This document shows positions 31,425-41,500 of a stretch of DNA of 64,000 nt, piece after piece. Below the pieces are notes generated by a model, which was not told the DNA's origin, ran no database searches, and saw nothing but the letters and a program-made list of their open reading frames with translations. Within the stretch, counting starts at the first letter, position 1. The number at the start of each line of letters is the position of its first letter. The translations under genes and the position numbers were made by a program. Source of the stretch: Trichobilharzia szidati (lineage: Eukaryota > Platyhelminthes > Trematoda > Strigeidida > Schistosomatidae); assembly GCA_944472155.2 (NCBI GenBank), contig OX235272.1, positions 8,664,354-8,728,353 of the forward strand, given 5' to 3'.

Positions 31425-31765
31425 TGTTATCATTATTATTCCCTTGGGTTCGGAGCGGAACGCACAGGACTTCATCAGTACATTTCCACTTTTCCCTATT
31501 CTCCTCAGTACCCTTCAGTTGGTTCCAAGATTGACCAAAAGTCTCTCATCTCCTCTACACATGATCTCTACCAGTTTACCCACGGATACATGCCTAACTC
31601 GTGGTTTTCCATTTGGGTTCCACTTGTGATACCACACAACAGCCTCCTTAGAGTGTATTCAATCCATATCCATTTCCTTCTATATATATGTTGTCGGGCA
31701 ACGGGTTGGTTTGTTCAATGAGTTTCTTATTGCTAATCCCTTCTGGCTGGTCATGGAATCTTTAT
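31425..31765 (-). mobile_element. RTE 3' end fragment, minus strand
   Basis: Begins with the tail complement cccttgggttcggag and contains the last part of the ORF. 5' truncated. Confidence 0.75.
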
Positions 31766-31849
31766 ATCTGTACACATTGGTAAATTAAATACGATATTTT
31801 CGAATATTGAATTTGTAGAAGTTAAATTGATTTGAAGGAATATTTTTTC

Positions 31850-32000
31850 CATAAACTCATCGACCATCTCAACGCACCAAGCATCTATTTCGTCCTCACC
31901 TATGACACTTTAGCAGTCCACACTGGCATCACAATCAGGGGTCGGATCCATGACCAGTAAATTACTAGGTGAGTGCGGTTTAGAAACTTACTGCAATCAC
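31850..32000 (-). mobile_element. Possible hammerhead-bearing SINE, diverged
   Basis: On the minus strand a B-box-like ggatccgacccctg precedes ctgctaaagtgtcat and aggtgaggacgaaatagatg. The GGACGAAA end of a hammerhead is visible but the core is not. Weak call. Confidence 0.35.
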
Positions 32001-32001
32001 C

Positions 32002-32070
32002 AAAACTAAGCAACGTTGTACTCGGCGGGTATTTATATGGGTGATCGATTGGGAATTCTTGATGTTCTCG
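32002..32070 (+). rRNA. 5S rRNA-like fragment
   Basis: The segment aactaagcaacgttg, then tttatatgggtgatcgat and tgggaattc, follows the order of the internal promoter half of 5S rRNA (TTAAGCAACGTTGG, then TTGGATGGGTGACCGC and TGGGAATACC) with many mismatches. A 5S pseudogene or the head of a 5S-derived SINE. The 5' half is not recognisable. Confidence 0.45.
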
Positions 32071-32074
32071 ATTT

Positions 32075-32290
32075 CTTGTGGTTCACTAGTAAGATGTTCA
32101 GCAACTAGACACTGTCAGGGTTCGATTCCCAACCCTAACCCGTATTATGCTCGGGAAATAGGGAAGGTTTGGCGCGTAAGGCTGGAAACTCCATCTCGTA
32201 AAACGAATGCCACCGTTATTACTAAAACTTTAAAAAAAAATGGAGCTCTATCATCCACTAGAAACGTAAAGAAGGGAAAAGAAATCACCA
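32075..32290 (+). mobile_element. SINE D, plus strand, diverged
   Basis: Head with B-box gggttcgattccc, body ggcgcgtaaggctggaaac, tail with ctagaaacgtaaagaagg. It follows directly on the 5S-like fragment. Confidence 0.65.
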
Positions 32291-32419
32291 AAAACCCATA
32301 TCTTTTGATATGAACACAGGAAACCGATCAAAGAAGCCCAGCTGAACACTATCCATACGATTTAGTGCATTCTTCTGCATAGTTTATCAAACTTCTGTTA
32401 GTCATATACACACAATATC

Positions 32420-32612
32420 CAAGATAGCTCAGTAGTAACGTCTCTGGATGCAGCAATCACTGGGTGACACGAGTTCGAACCTCAGGAGGAATATGAGTTC
32501 CTTCAAGATTGCAGATACGACGCCTTTCTGATTGGTGAGTCCCAACAAACACGAAACCCAGGTACAAAGTTTCTTGTAGCTGATTGCCTCCAGTCATCTA
32601 ACATTAATACTA
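32420..32612 (+). mobile_element. SINE C, complete, plus strand
   Basis: tRNA-like head (tagctcagtagtaacg; B box gagttcgaacc), spacer, hammerhead-like region (about 32530-32574; CUGAUUGGUGA with inserted bases, weakened stem II, GAAAC) and tail gattgcctccagtcatctaa. Confidence 0.75.
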
Positions 32613-32613
32613 G

Positions 32614-33665
32614 TGTTTTTTAAATAATATCGAGTTCTTGGGATCAGTGGAATCACCACAGTTCAAGAAAGATGCTTAAGACATAATAAGCATAAAACAT
32701 GTTATACTAAATTGAATATCAGGAAAAAATTAAGAAAATTTATGCAAGAAAGTAAGGATAGTTAAAATAATGATGGCCAGGGAAGGGGGTTTGGAAAGTG
32801 TCTGAACCAACTTCTACTTTTGGATAAATATTCAAGGCTTCTTCATGTGGATTCTGATTGCTTCAGCAATATGTAATAGAAGAAGCCTTAAGATTAGTAG
32901 TCAATATACGGTAGATGACTGTGAAAGCCTCATTGTTAACATCAATTTTGTGTTCTGTTGTCTCCACGAGATGAGATAGAATAGAGCTATGAATGGATTT
33001 TGTTTGTCCTTCACTTAACCAACCTTGCAGGGTGATGTTCGGAAATCTGACGATAAACACGCCTAATTGTACGGCCTATGTAACTAACTGGTTCCTCACA
33101 GGAACAGCCAAAGTGATAGATACACATAGAAGAGGCGAAATTAGGTAATTACTTTATCTTTAACTCCCGAACGCAAAATACGGGGTTGGATTTGAAGAAA
33201 TAGCATAATTCAGTGACATTGAATACCCCTTCTACTGCATTCCTTTACTTTGTTGTGTTAATATCTTACTGATGTTATCGTAGAGGAATTGTAGGAACAA
33301 GGCCTTCCTTTTTCAGAACTGTTGGTACTTTGACTTGCCTTGACTTTTGATTCTCGTATTCTTATCGATGAATTTTTTCGGGTAACCGTTCTCACTTAGC
33401 AACTGTTTCATAATATTAAGTTCTTCATTAAGACATTCATCAGAGCAGGTTGTTCTTGCCCTGTAAACCAAGCACTTTATAAGACTGCATCTGCATTTCA
33501 AAGGTACCAAGCTGAAAAATGAGTATACTGACAGTCAGTTGATGTAGGTTTTCTATATACACTTCTTCTTATTGTACCGTGCTCTTTTCTAGTCAAAAGG
33601 ACGTTGTTTAAGAATGAAACACTGGTGTCTCTTTCTCGATGATAAAATGTATTGGAGGATGCGGA
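32614..33665 (-). mobile_element. Penelope-like element, minus strand, broken
   Basis: Reading on the minus strand: an SFLNNVLLT, SVYRKPTSTDCQYTHF segment (33640-33530), a post-RT YRARTTCSDECLNEELN and LLSENGYPKKFIDKN segment (33470-33350), then EEPVSYIG-like GIY-YIG (33110-33060), HLVETTEHKIDVNNEAFTV, YRILTTNLKA (32960-32880), and a 3' UTR to 32614. Several stops. A related 3' end is at 47007-47458. Confidence 0.8.
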
Positions 33666-33744
33666 GCATTAAAAATGATGATGACTGAATAAAAAAGATC
33701 TACATAGCGTAAGAATGACAATATACAGGCCAGGGCCAGAGAGC

Positions 33745-34035
33745 CACCCTCACTACAAACTCGAAATTACTGGATAGCTGTTTCTTCCTTGTTTGAGACT
33801 CTTCTAAGCAGTATCCAGAACCTTAAGGCTGCAAAGCGGGCTCGCATGCTATCCAACCACCGGGTTCAATCCCTGCTGAGGTAATAGATGCGTACTTTTG
33901 TGAAGAATTCCAACGAATGAGGACGGAACAGGTATCCAGGACTCCGTACTGATTTTGAATGGTCCCTCAATTGATACATCAGTTTTTGACCAAACCTGTA
34001 AACAGTCAAATCCCTGTAAGCTTGAGTATTATAAA
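33745..34035. mobile_element. SINE A fold-back, diverged
   Basis: Minus arm (33755-33850: actggatagctgtttcttcc) joined to a plus arm (33855-34030) with ttgtgaagaattccaacg, ggtatccaggact and the tail caaatccctgtaagc. Hammerhead cores degraded. Confidence 0.65.
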
Positions 34036-34139
34036 AATTAGTCGAAATACTCAAATAAATAAGTCAATACTGCAAATAGACTGTTCATCTGGTGGTGGTG
34101 GTGAGGCGAGAGGTGGTTTTCAAATAAGATCAGTCAGTA

Positions 34140-34430
34140 AGCTATACTTATATATCCATTGTATGAGATCCACGACTGTCACCAGCTAATGAATGTCGTC
34201 AGTAGCGAGTATTTGTCCTCACACCCCATAAGGTAAAGCCCACCGAAAGTGACGACTTTGTTCTGTAGTCAGTCACTCACTAGCCAGCCTGGATTCAAAA
34301 CCCAATGGATGCATACTGATAATGAGCCACAAATTAGGATGAAACAGTTGATTGTCCAGTACTCCTTGGTTGGTTTTCAATGATTTTCTAACTGATACAC
34401 CAATCCATGGTCTAACCTGAAAGTTTCAGA
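34140..34430 (+). mobile_element. SINE A copy, rearranged
   Basis: 5' region in minus sense (34175-34290) followed by a plus hammerhead region (gcatactgataatgagcc, gatgaaacagttgattgtcc) and tail ending gtctaacctgaaag. Confidence 0.6.
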
Positions 34431-34479
34431 TTATAACAGGAAGAAAGCAAAACAAAAGAGGCAAGAGAGGAAGAGAATT

Positions 34480-34995
34480 GCATGGAGGATTTCATCATGA
34501 ACTGACATCAATTAGAGAACCATTGGAAAACCTGGGAATACTAGACAGCTGTTTCGTCCTAGTTTGAGACTCTTCATCAGTACGCACCCACCGGGGTTCG
34601 GACCCAGGACCTTCTGGTTACAAGGCGAGCTCGTAAACCATTGAGCCACTGGGACCCGATCCAATGGTCCTGGAATTCTAACTTCTGCCAATTCACGACA
34701 TAGCGCGACCATTTCGCAATGTCTTCTTCGATGAGTTACTGCCTCATCTTCAACCAGAAGTTAGAATTCCAGGACCATTGGATCGGGTCCCAGTGGCTCA
34801 ATGGTCTACGAGCTCGCCTTGTAACCAAAAGGCCCTGGGTTCGAATCCCGGTGGGTGCGTACTGCTGAAGAGTCCCAAACTAGGACGAAACAGCTATCCA
34901 GTACTGGTTTTCTAATGGTTCTCTAACTGATATCAGCTCATAGTGAAATCCTCCATGCAATCAAACACAAAATCCCTACAAAACCAATACTTGAA
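34480..34995. mobile_element. SINE A head-to-head inverted pair with 12-bp target duplication
   Basis: Minus arm 34480-34745 and plus arm about 34750-34995 mirror each other across a central point near 34748. Both arms contain tail, hammerhead region and tRNA-like head. The pair is flanked by direct repeats of aggaagagaatt (34468-34479 and 34996-35007), so it inserted as one unit. The plus arm holds an intact hammerhead consensus. Confidence 0.88.
34859..34904 (+). ncRNA. Hammerhead ribozyme in SINE A, consensus core intact
   Basis: Stem I GUACUG (34859-34864) pairs perfectly with CAGUAC (34899-34904). The core CUGAAGA (34865-34871) fits CUGANGA with C3 present. Stem II is GUCC (34872-34875) with GGAC (34883-34886), then GAA (34887-34889). 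The stem III strand ACAGCUAU (34890-34897) is one change from the palindrome ACAGCUGU. The predicted cleavage site is after C34898. Closest to an active hammerhead in the window by inspection. Confidence 0.75.
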
Positions 34996-34997
34996 AG

Positions 34998-35798
34998 GAA
35001 GAGAATTATTCTGATAAGATTTCTTAATAATACTCGACATCAATCGATATCAGTTTAGGTGATTGATAAATATTCATTATCACATTTAGAATTATGGGTA
35101 TGATATATATATATATATATATACCGATGACGTCATTTGTGCGTGTGCGTGTGCACACTGAATACTAAATACCCCATTCAGATTACATCACATTAACTGA
35201 TTTGATGAATTATTGATAACCGTTTGTCAGGTTGACTTGTCAAACAATAATATTAATAATAACAAATAAATCAGAAGTTGTTTGTTCGCCTTTATTCGCC
35301 CACCACTATTCGTCATCATAATCACTTAATGCCCATGTGTTCGAATGAGTGTGGGGATGGAAGGGACGAGGGAAGGTAGGAGGTGCGAGTTGCGGGTAGG
35401 GGTGGGGGAATGCAAAGTAAACCATAAAACGAATTACGTAATGAAGTAAAATATTGTGCATCACTGATAGCGTTTTTAAGATTGGATATATGTTGTAGAC
35501 TGTTGCAAAGTGTTATTCGTCCGATATTATTATCAGGATAAAAAATAAAATTATGAAAGATATATATATATATTGAATGAATACGTTTCAGGGCATAATG
35601 TGATAAGCTTAACTTTGTGTATTGATTTTTTTTTAAATACACCAGAATATAATATATTAAAGGAAAATTTTCAAGTGTAGGGATCTGATTCCTTTCGCAT
35701 TAGAGCACGGATTTACAGCAGTTAGAGGACTATTAAGAGACAATTCAGGGAAGAAAATTTCCTTAATCAGCGAAATCATCTTCAGGGGCTGTAAAGTC
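34998..35798. other. No gene recognised; TA runs
   Basis: TA runs at 35105-35123 and 35561-35572, AT-rich DNA and a G-rich patch at 35350-35410. Includes the target-site repeats of the neighbouring SINE insertions. Confidence 0.45.
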
Positions 35799-35810
35799 GT
35801 ACTTATATTT

Positions 35811-36481
35811 GATTGGTTAGAGGATTTCATCATGAGTTGACATCAGTTAGAGAATCATTGGAAAACCAGCTGGGAGTACTGGACAGGCAGCTGTTTCGTC
35901 CTAGTCTGGGACTGAGTGCGTACTGATGACGAGTTCCGAACTGGGATGAAACAGCTGTCCAGTACTCACAGGTTTCCTAATGGCTCTCTAACTGATGTCA
36001 GCTGATGATGAAATCATCCAACCAATCAAACACAAAATCCCTACAAAGCCAATACTTGAAAATTAATCCGATGCTCATTAGCGACTGGCCATATTCAAGC
36101 AGGTAGTTAACTGGGGTTCTAGTGGGAAGCCATGACCAGTAGAATTCATCAGGTTAAAGATGAGGCAGTAACTCATCGAAGAAAACATTTCGAAGTGGTC
36201 GCGCTATTTCATGAATTGGCTGGTAGAAGTTAGAATTCATGTTCTGGCTATTGGATCGAGTCCCAGTGGCTGAATGGTCCATGAGCTAGCTCGCCTTGTA
36301 ACCAGAAGGTTCTGGGTTTGAACCGTAGTGGTGGGTGCTGAAGAGACCCAAGCACTAGGCTGACGAAACAGCTGGCTATCCAGTACTCCAGTGCTGGTTT
36401 TCCAATGGTTCTCTAACTGATATCAGCTCATGATGAAATCCTCTGACCAATCAAACAAAATTCCCTACAAAACCGATACTT
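35811..36481. mobile_element. SINE A: inverted tail plus two hammerhead regions in tandem
   Basis: A minus tail and hammerhead half (35811-35910) is joined to a plus hammerhead region (35918-35966), tail, 5' region, head and a second plus hammerhead region (36329-36385) and tail. Aligned positions 35957 and 36378 are 421 bp apart. Flanks gtacttatattt (35799-35810) and gtatttatattt (36482-36493) look like a 12-bp target duplication with one change. Confidence 0.82.
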
Positions 36482-36834
36482 GTATTTATATTTACCAGAA
36501 ATGTATAGTAGCGCATTATTGAGTCATAGGGGGGGGCAGGTGACATAACTGATTTAATTACTCAGAAGTGGCTTCAAAAGTAAAAAATAACAGTTGCAAA
36601 TTACGTAGTACTCAATGGCACAAAGGAAGAAATGGTTAGAAATTTGATAAGGTTGAAATTGTTATTGAGTAGGGAGAAGAAAGGTGGTAGTTGAGTGTCG
36701 ATTTAACAAGTGTGAAGGGAGTGAGAAAATGTACTAAAGGAACGTGTGAGAGTGATAACAGTGAATTAATTATTAAAGTAAAAGCAAACTAAAAGTAAAA
36801 TAAGAAAATTTAAAAAATTTACAGGGAACGACTA

Positions 36835-36965
36835 GTGAAGAGGTTAAGCCCACGGTAGATAGAATAAGAGACTGAATAAACTTTTTCTGTATACACAGAG
36901 TTCGAGGTTGTATTGACGAATTGCCAACTCCTCCGCCATGCACAAATGCCGAAACCTGACACCCT
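36835..36965 (-). mobile_element. PLE endonuclease C-terminal remnant, minus strand
   Basis: The minus strand reads AEELAIRQYNLELCVYRKSL followed by FYLPWA, matching the C-terminal motif of PLE GIY-YIG proteins (compare LKPDLCVQKEEV at 27700). Only this segment is recognised. Confidence 0.65.
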
Positions 36966-37164
36966 TTTTACCATTTGACCTCACCCCGTAAACAAAAGCC
37001 CTGATTATGCTAAAAATTGTGCGTTAACAGAAATTACAATTTATGAGCGGACCATGGAATTCTGTCCCAATGGTCACCAAGCTTGCTATATTATCTGAAG
37101 GTACTCAACCTGATCCCTGGAGGTAGGAGGAGGAGGGATGTGAGTACCACTAAACAGCGAAAAA

Positions 37165-37380
37165 GAAAGAAGACCAAACAACTGTCCAGTACTCTCTAGT
37201 TGGCTTTGAATGCCTCTCTGATGGGAGTCAGTTCGCGATTAAACTTTTGAGGGAAATTAACAACTAGGCTTTATGAAGGAAGGTCTTCAAAGAATATTGG
37301 TCGAAGTGAATTAAGCACCTAATGATTGATTCTCGCATTGAGCTAAAAATATTGTCCCTGCAAAGTAAAACTTGGAAATT
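37165..37380 (+). mobile_element. SINE A tail variant
   Basis: Starts in a hammerhead end (aaacaactgtccagtact) and has the variant tail ggaaattaacaactaggc ... ggtcttcaaagaatattgg, which recurs at 38043-38095, and then tccctgcaaagtaaaac. Confidence 0.6.
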
Positions 37381-37394
37381 ATTCTATCTCTCAC

Positions 37395-37720
37395 TAATAA
37401 CTGACTGACTGAGTCTCAACAAGGAACTTTGTGCAGAAATGTAGCAATTTCAAGTTGCCACCCTCTACGTAACACACAAAAGTGGACAAATGAGAGAAGA
37501 AAGGGATATAGAAGGACTACAATAAGCAGAAAATTGAGGGGGGAGGGAGGAGGAAATAACAGTAACACAGAGAAAAAAATTAGGATCTAATGGTTATGGG
37601 TGACCACAAAGAGTGAATCAATCTGCGCCAGCCATTGACAACAAGGATTTTGAGCCATATTACCAAAAGTCTCCAGCTGTTGGTTATTAGAATTCCGAGG
37701 ATCCTAACCAGGTAGCCTGT
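37395..37720 (-). mobile_element. Second LINE C-terminus and 3' UTR, minus strand
   Basis: Minus strand: the LGNMAQNPCCQWLAQI-like end of the polyprotein (37690-37610) followed by the 3' UTR with gagggtggcaacttgaaattg. Related to 7085-7800. Confidence 0.65.
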
Positions 37721-37734
37721 ACTTCCCTAACTGG

Positions 37735-38098
37735 CTATGACTAACTGTAAAATATTTTGACGACGATCAATAACAACTGACTACAGGAGTTTTGGTGAGA
37801 ATTCATGACCAGTGAGGTCCATCAAGTTGAGTGTAAGTTGAGATTTATGCTCTGTTGATTGGATCCCATTCCAGTTTCTATAATGGTCAACGAACTCGCC
37901 TCGTACCCTGAAAGTTCTCGGTTTGATTTCTGTAGACGGGGTGATGGGCATGCACCACTGAGGTGTCTCAGGTAAAGAAGAAACAGCTGGTCAGTTTTCA
38001 ATAGTCCTCTAACTGATAACCATCCTTGGTCAAACCCTTAGGGGAAATTAACAACCTGATTGAATGAAGGTCTTCAAAGAATATTGGTTGATGTCAAT
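37735..38098 (+). mobile_element. SINE A copy, interrupted by PLE
   Basis: 5' region (actacaggagttttggtgag), degraded head (cgaactcgcctcgtaccc) and hammerhead remnant (gaagaaacagctggtcag), then the variant tail up to the PLE insertion site at 38098. Confidence 0.65.
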
Positions 38099-38110
38099 AA
38101 AGCATCTGAT

Positions 38111-39240
38111 ATAAGTATAAAATTTGGGCACCGTGGTGGTATAGTATAACTCCATTATGGATAAGGTTTTATTTTGATAAATCACACAGTGTTTGTTATA
38201 CAATAATATTAATTGATGACCACATTTCGAGCACAAACTATCGCTACTCATAATCATATCAAGTCACTCACTCACACAACATTTTTCCTTCATTTATATG
38301 CATTGAATCAAAATCAATAAAGGATAATGTACATTCAGAAATAATAATAATATGAGTGTTATTCATCAATTACAGTCACATGGGAAATAAGACGAATGCT
38401 TTTTAGTCATAATAAGTAACCTGTTAGAATGTTGTGATGTGTTTGAATTGGGATAGAATTTTGAGATTATTTATTATCCTCTTCTGATTTGACTGACTGA
38501 CTGACTGGTGGTAATAATATCTTCCATGCATATTTCTGATATTTGCATTGAGTAATTTCTGTTGCATGTGTTGGGTGTAGACTCAAGGGACCAGGCAGGA
38601 TTCAGTAATCAATCTCTCTCTGCACCTATATAGATTACTTCTTAGAATCTTAACCCTCTCCCACCCAAGGTATTTTGTAAATTATATTATTTTGTTGAAT
38701 TGGGTCAACCGACAGGGTCATTTAACCTATCTACAGAGCTTATCATACCTGAGTGAGTTTGTAGGTTTGAATGCCACCAACCTAATTCCAGCTTTATTGA
38801 GAATCCTACCTAGGGTCTCAGATGTCCTTTCTTTTTATGGTATAACAGTAGATGACTTATATTCTTTCTTATTAATGTTATCATTACTAGTTCCACAATT
38901 ATTTTTATTTTGCTATTGGCCTTATTCGATCTTCCTAATGATTTTTATAGGATAGTTATTCAGCACCAACGCCTCTTCTATCTGTTTTATTTCATCATTC
39001 AGGTCTTTTCTTGTGCTACTTAGTGCTATTGCTTGGTTTGTTAGACACCTAACTAAGCCTGCCTTAACAGTCAATTCCACACATATATATAAATGAAGGA
39101 AAAAAGTTGTGTGAGTGAGTGACTTGATAGGATTATGAGTGGCAATAACAGTTTGTGCTCGAAATGTGGTCATCAGTTAATATTACTGTATAACAACACT
39201 GTGTGACTTATCAAAATAAAATCTTATCCATAATGGAGTT
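38111..39240. mobile_element. PLE with inverted 3' ends and 12-bp target duplication
   Basis: The minus PLE copy runs from about 39080 down to 38111: RT end (TVKAGLVRCLTNQAIALSST, LNNYPIKIIRK), a GIY-YIG remnant and a long 3' UTR. At its upstream side the same 3' UTR end appears in plus orientation (about 39085-39240). Both outer ends read into the same terminal sequence (aaaatcttatccataatgg). Direct repeats aaagcatctgat at 38099-38110 and 39241-39252 flank the unit. The same family is at 55407-57851. Confidence 0.85.
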
Positions 39241-39309
39241 AAAGCATCTGATGTGTGTGTTGAAGAGCATCAAAACCCTCTGAGAAGTAATATATTTTAG
39301 AAGTAATCC

Positions 39310-39680
39310 AATACACACTGGTGACTGACTACAGGAAGATGTTGAGTAGAGTTCTAGTGAGAAGTAGCGGCCATTAAGGTTGACCAATTTGAGTGTGAAA
39401 ATAAATACTCGTCACTGACGACATTAGCTGACAGTGGCCCTGTGTAACATGAATCGTCAGAAGAGTTAGAATTCATGGGTTGGTCATTGGATTCCATCTC
39501 AATAGCTGAATGGTCAACCAGCTTGTCTAGTAACCCGAAGATCTTAGGTTCAGTCCTTAGCAGTGGAGTGATGCGTGCTGTCCAACACTTCCCAGTTTTC
39601 GATAGTGCTCGAACTGTAGTCAGTTTCTGGTCAAACTTGAAACCAAGCAAATCTCTGCAAACTAACACTTGAAACCTCAT
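39310..39680 (+). mobile_element. SINE A copy without hammerhead core
   Basis: 5' region, head (B box taggttcagtcc) and tail ending ctctgcaaactaacacttg. The hammerhead core and stem II are deleted between gtgatgcgtg and ctgtccaac. Confidence 0.7.
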
Positions 39681-39844
39681 TTCACTAAGTTATTCCACTT
39701 AGTCTAACAGAATGTTGGAAAGTATGCGGACAATAGAAGTAGTCACGTCACTGTGAAGTATATTCATGTACCGACGTACACTTAATTCGTATTTTAACTA
39801 TTTTTCATTTTTTGTTACATACTACTGATGAACTCAAGTAGTTG

Positions 39845-40435
39845 CATATCATCATTGTCAACTAACAGTGTTTACTATCTAGTTGGAAGTCTCTCTTTTT
39901 TCGTTTATTTGATGTCATGTTCATCCGCACTGTTGTTGTTGCTGTTGTTATTGAACTATATCATCTGATGGGGGAAACAGAATGTGGGAGGTGGGAGACA
40001 GAAGTCGAAATTATTTTAAACCGCCAGGATTCTGCCGGTATGAAGATGAAACATAACGGTGACGTTTTCTTCCAAGGGCACAGTGTTATTTGGTTAATAA
40101 TTACTAGCAATACAATCCAAGTTGTACATTTCGTCCTATCTTGCACTCGTAAAATGCATACACCTGCATCCCCATTCAATGAGCGATGGTGCCCCTACCA
40201 AGGCCTAAATGCATTACCAATCTCTGCTAACTCTGAAGCTTTCTCTTCTAGGTCAATGAGTTACAAAAACAAAACACCTGGATTCCACTGCTAGCCATCA
40301 TCAATGACCACAGATAACAATATTGATCTTCAACCATTTTTGAGGCATCTTCACTAGAAGTTGACATGTTAACAGGTATCAGACATTTCGCTAATCCTGC
40401 ATAATCCAATATCAGGAGATACAAATTAAAAATAC
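39845..40435. other. Unassigned sequence
   Basis: The 125-codon ORF at 39917-40294 has no recognisable domain, and its reverse strand is also open for 72 codons. I do not call it a gene. Confidence 0.4.
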
Positions 40436-40439
40436 AAAT

Positions 40440-40765
40440 TGAGTTAATCTGGTATCAGTTAGAGAACCATTGGAAAACCGGCTGGGAGTATTTCACAGCT
40501 GTTTCGTCAACCTCGTTTGGGACTCTTCATCAGACCAATAGGCCACTGGTCTACGACCTCGCTTTGTAACCAGAAAGTTCTGGGTTCGCCTCCCTCCTGG
40601 TGGGTGCGTACTGATGAAGGGTCCCAAACTAGGCTGACGAAACAGCTGGCTGTCCAATACTCCGTGATTGTTTACTAATGGTTCTCTAACCGATGTCAGC
40701 TGGTGATGAAATCCTCCAACCAATCAAACAAAAAAAATCCCTACAAAACCAATACTTGAAAATTA
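40440..40765. mobile_element. SINE A fold-back
   Basis: Minus arm 40450-40532 (tail and hammerhead half), then a plus arm from 40533 (ccactggtctacgacctcgc; B box gggttcgcctc), hammerhead region (40608-40664; A at C3) and tail. Same layout as 175-475. Confidence 0.78.
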
Positions 40766-40774
40766 GTCTGATAC

Positions 40775-41060
40775 TATTATTTCTTTCCTTCGTTGCGTTC
40801 TAAATAGAAAATAGGGTTTCGAAGCTTTCAAAGTATCAGTAGCAGTGTTGTTGTACTTTTTTAACGGACAGGTTGGTTGTTACCATCACGTTCAACCTTC
40901 CCTCTATCCTAGGCACTTAATATCCGCTATTAAAGCAGGCAGGGGGTTCGTGAGCATCTTGGCTAGGTGTCCCATCCAACCCCATCCCATCCCAAGTGTC
41001 TGGTAAGCACTCTACTACTATATCAATGACCGACATCCACCAATCAGAAAAAGCCTGAGA
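40775..41060 (-). mobile_element. SINE D, minus strand
   Basis: Tail complement near 40790, body (ggtaacaaccaacctgtcc on the minus strand) and a degraded tRNA-like head (gtcggtcattgatatagtag). Confidence 0.65.
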
Positions 41061-41062
41061 GG

Positions 41063-41500
41063 TGTTCAAGTATTGGTTTGTAGGGACCATTAAGCCACTG
41101 GGACCCAATCCAATGGCCAGCCCATGAATTCTAACTTTCGCCAATTCACGATATAGCGCAACCGCTAGCCAATGTCTTCGGTGGCGAGTATTTGTCCTCA
41201 CACCCGACCTGCTGCACCCTACTGGTCATGACTTCCCACTGGAACTCCAGGTAACTACCTACGTGAATAGGGCCAGTCGCCAGTGAGCATCTCATTGATG
41301 TTCAAATATTTGTTTGCAGGGATTTGGTCTACGAGCTCGCCTTGTAACCAGAAGGTCCTGGGTTCGAACCCCGGTGGGTGCGTACTGCTGAAGAATTCCG
41401 AACTAGGACGAAACAGTCGTCCAGTACTCCCAGTTGTTTTCCCAATGGTTCTCTAACCAATGTCAGCTCATGATGAAATCCTGTAACCTGATAGATGCCT
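41063..41500. mobile_element. SINE A: minus head and 5' region joined to plus head, hammerhead and tail
   Basis: Minus 41063-41320 (head to 5' region) is followed by a tail end (gcagggatttg), then a plus head at 41328 with B box gggttcgaacc, a near-intact hammerhead and a tail to 41490. Confidence 0.78.
41382..41427 (+). ncRNA. Hammerhead ribozyme in SINE A, near-intact
   Basis: Stem I GUACUG (41382-41387) pairs with CAGUAC (41422-41427). The core CUGAAGA (41388-41394) fits the consensus. Stem II is weakened (A.C at the closing pair, one G.U). GAAAC and a short stem III strand ACAGUCGU follow. Predicted cleavage after C41421. The duplicate is at 61900-61945. Confidence 0.65.

Noticed and set aside
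39917..40294. 125-codon ORF as a host gene
   Set aside because: No recognisable domain, an antisense ORF of 72 codons covers it, no splice context could be shown, and it lies among repeats.
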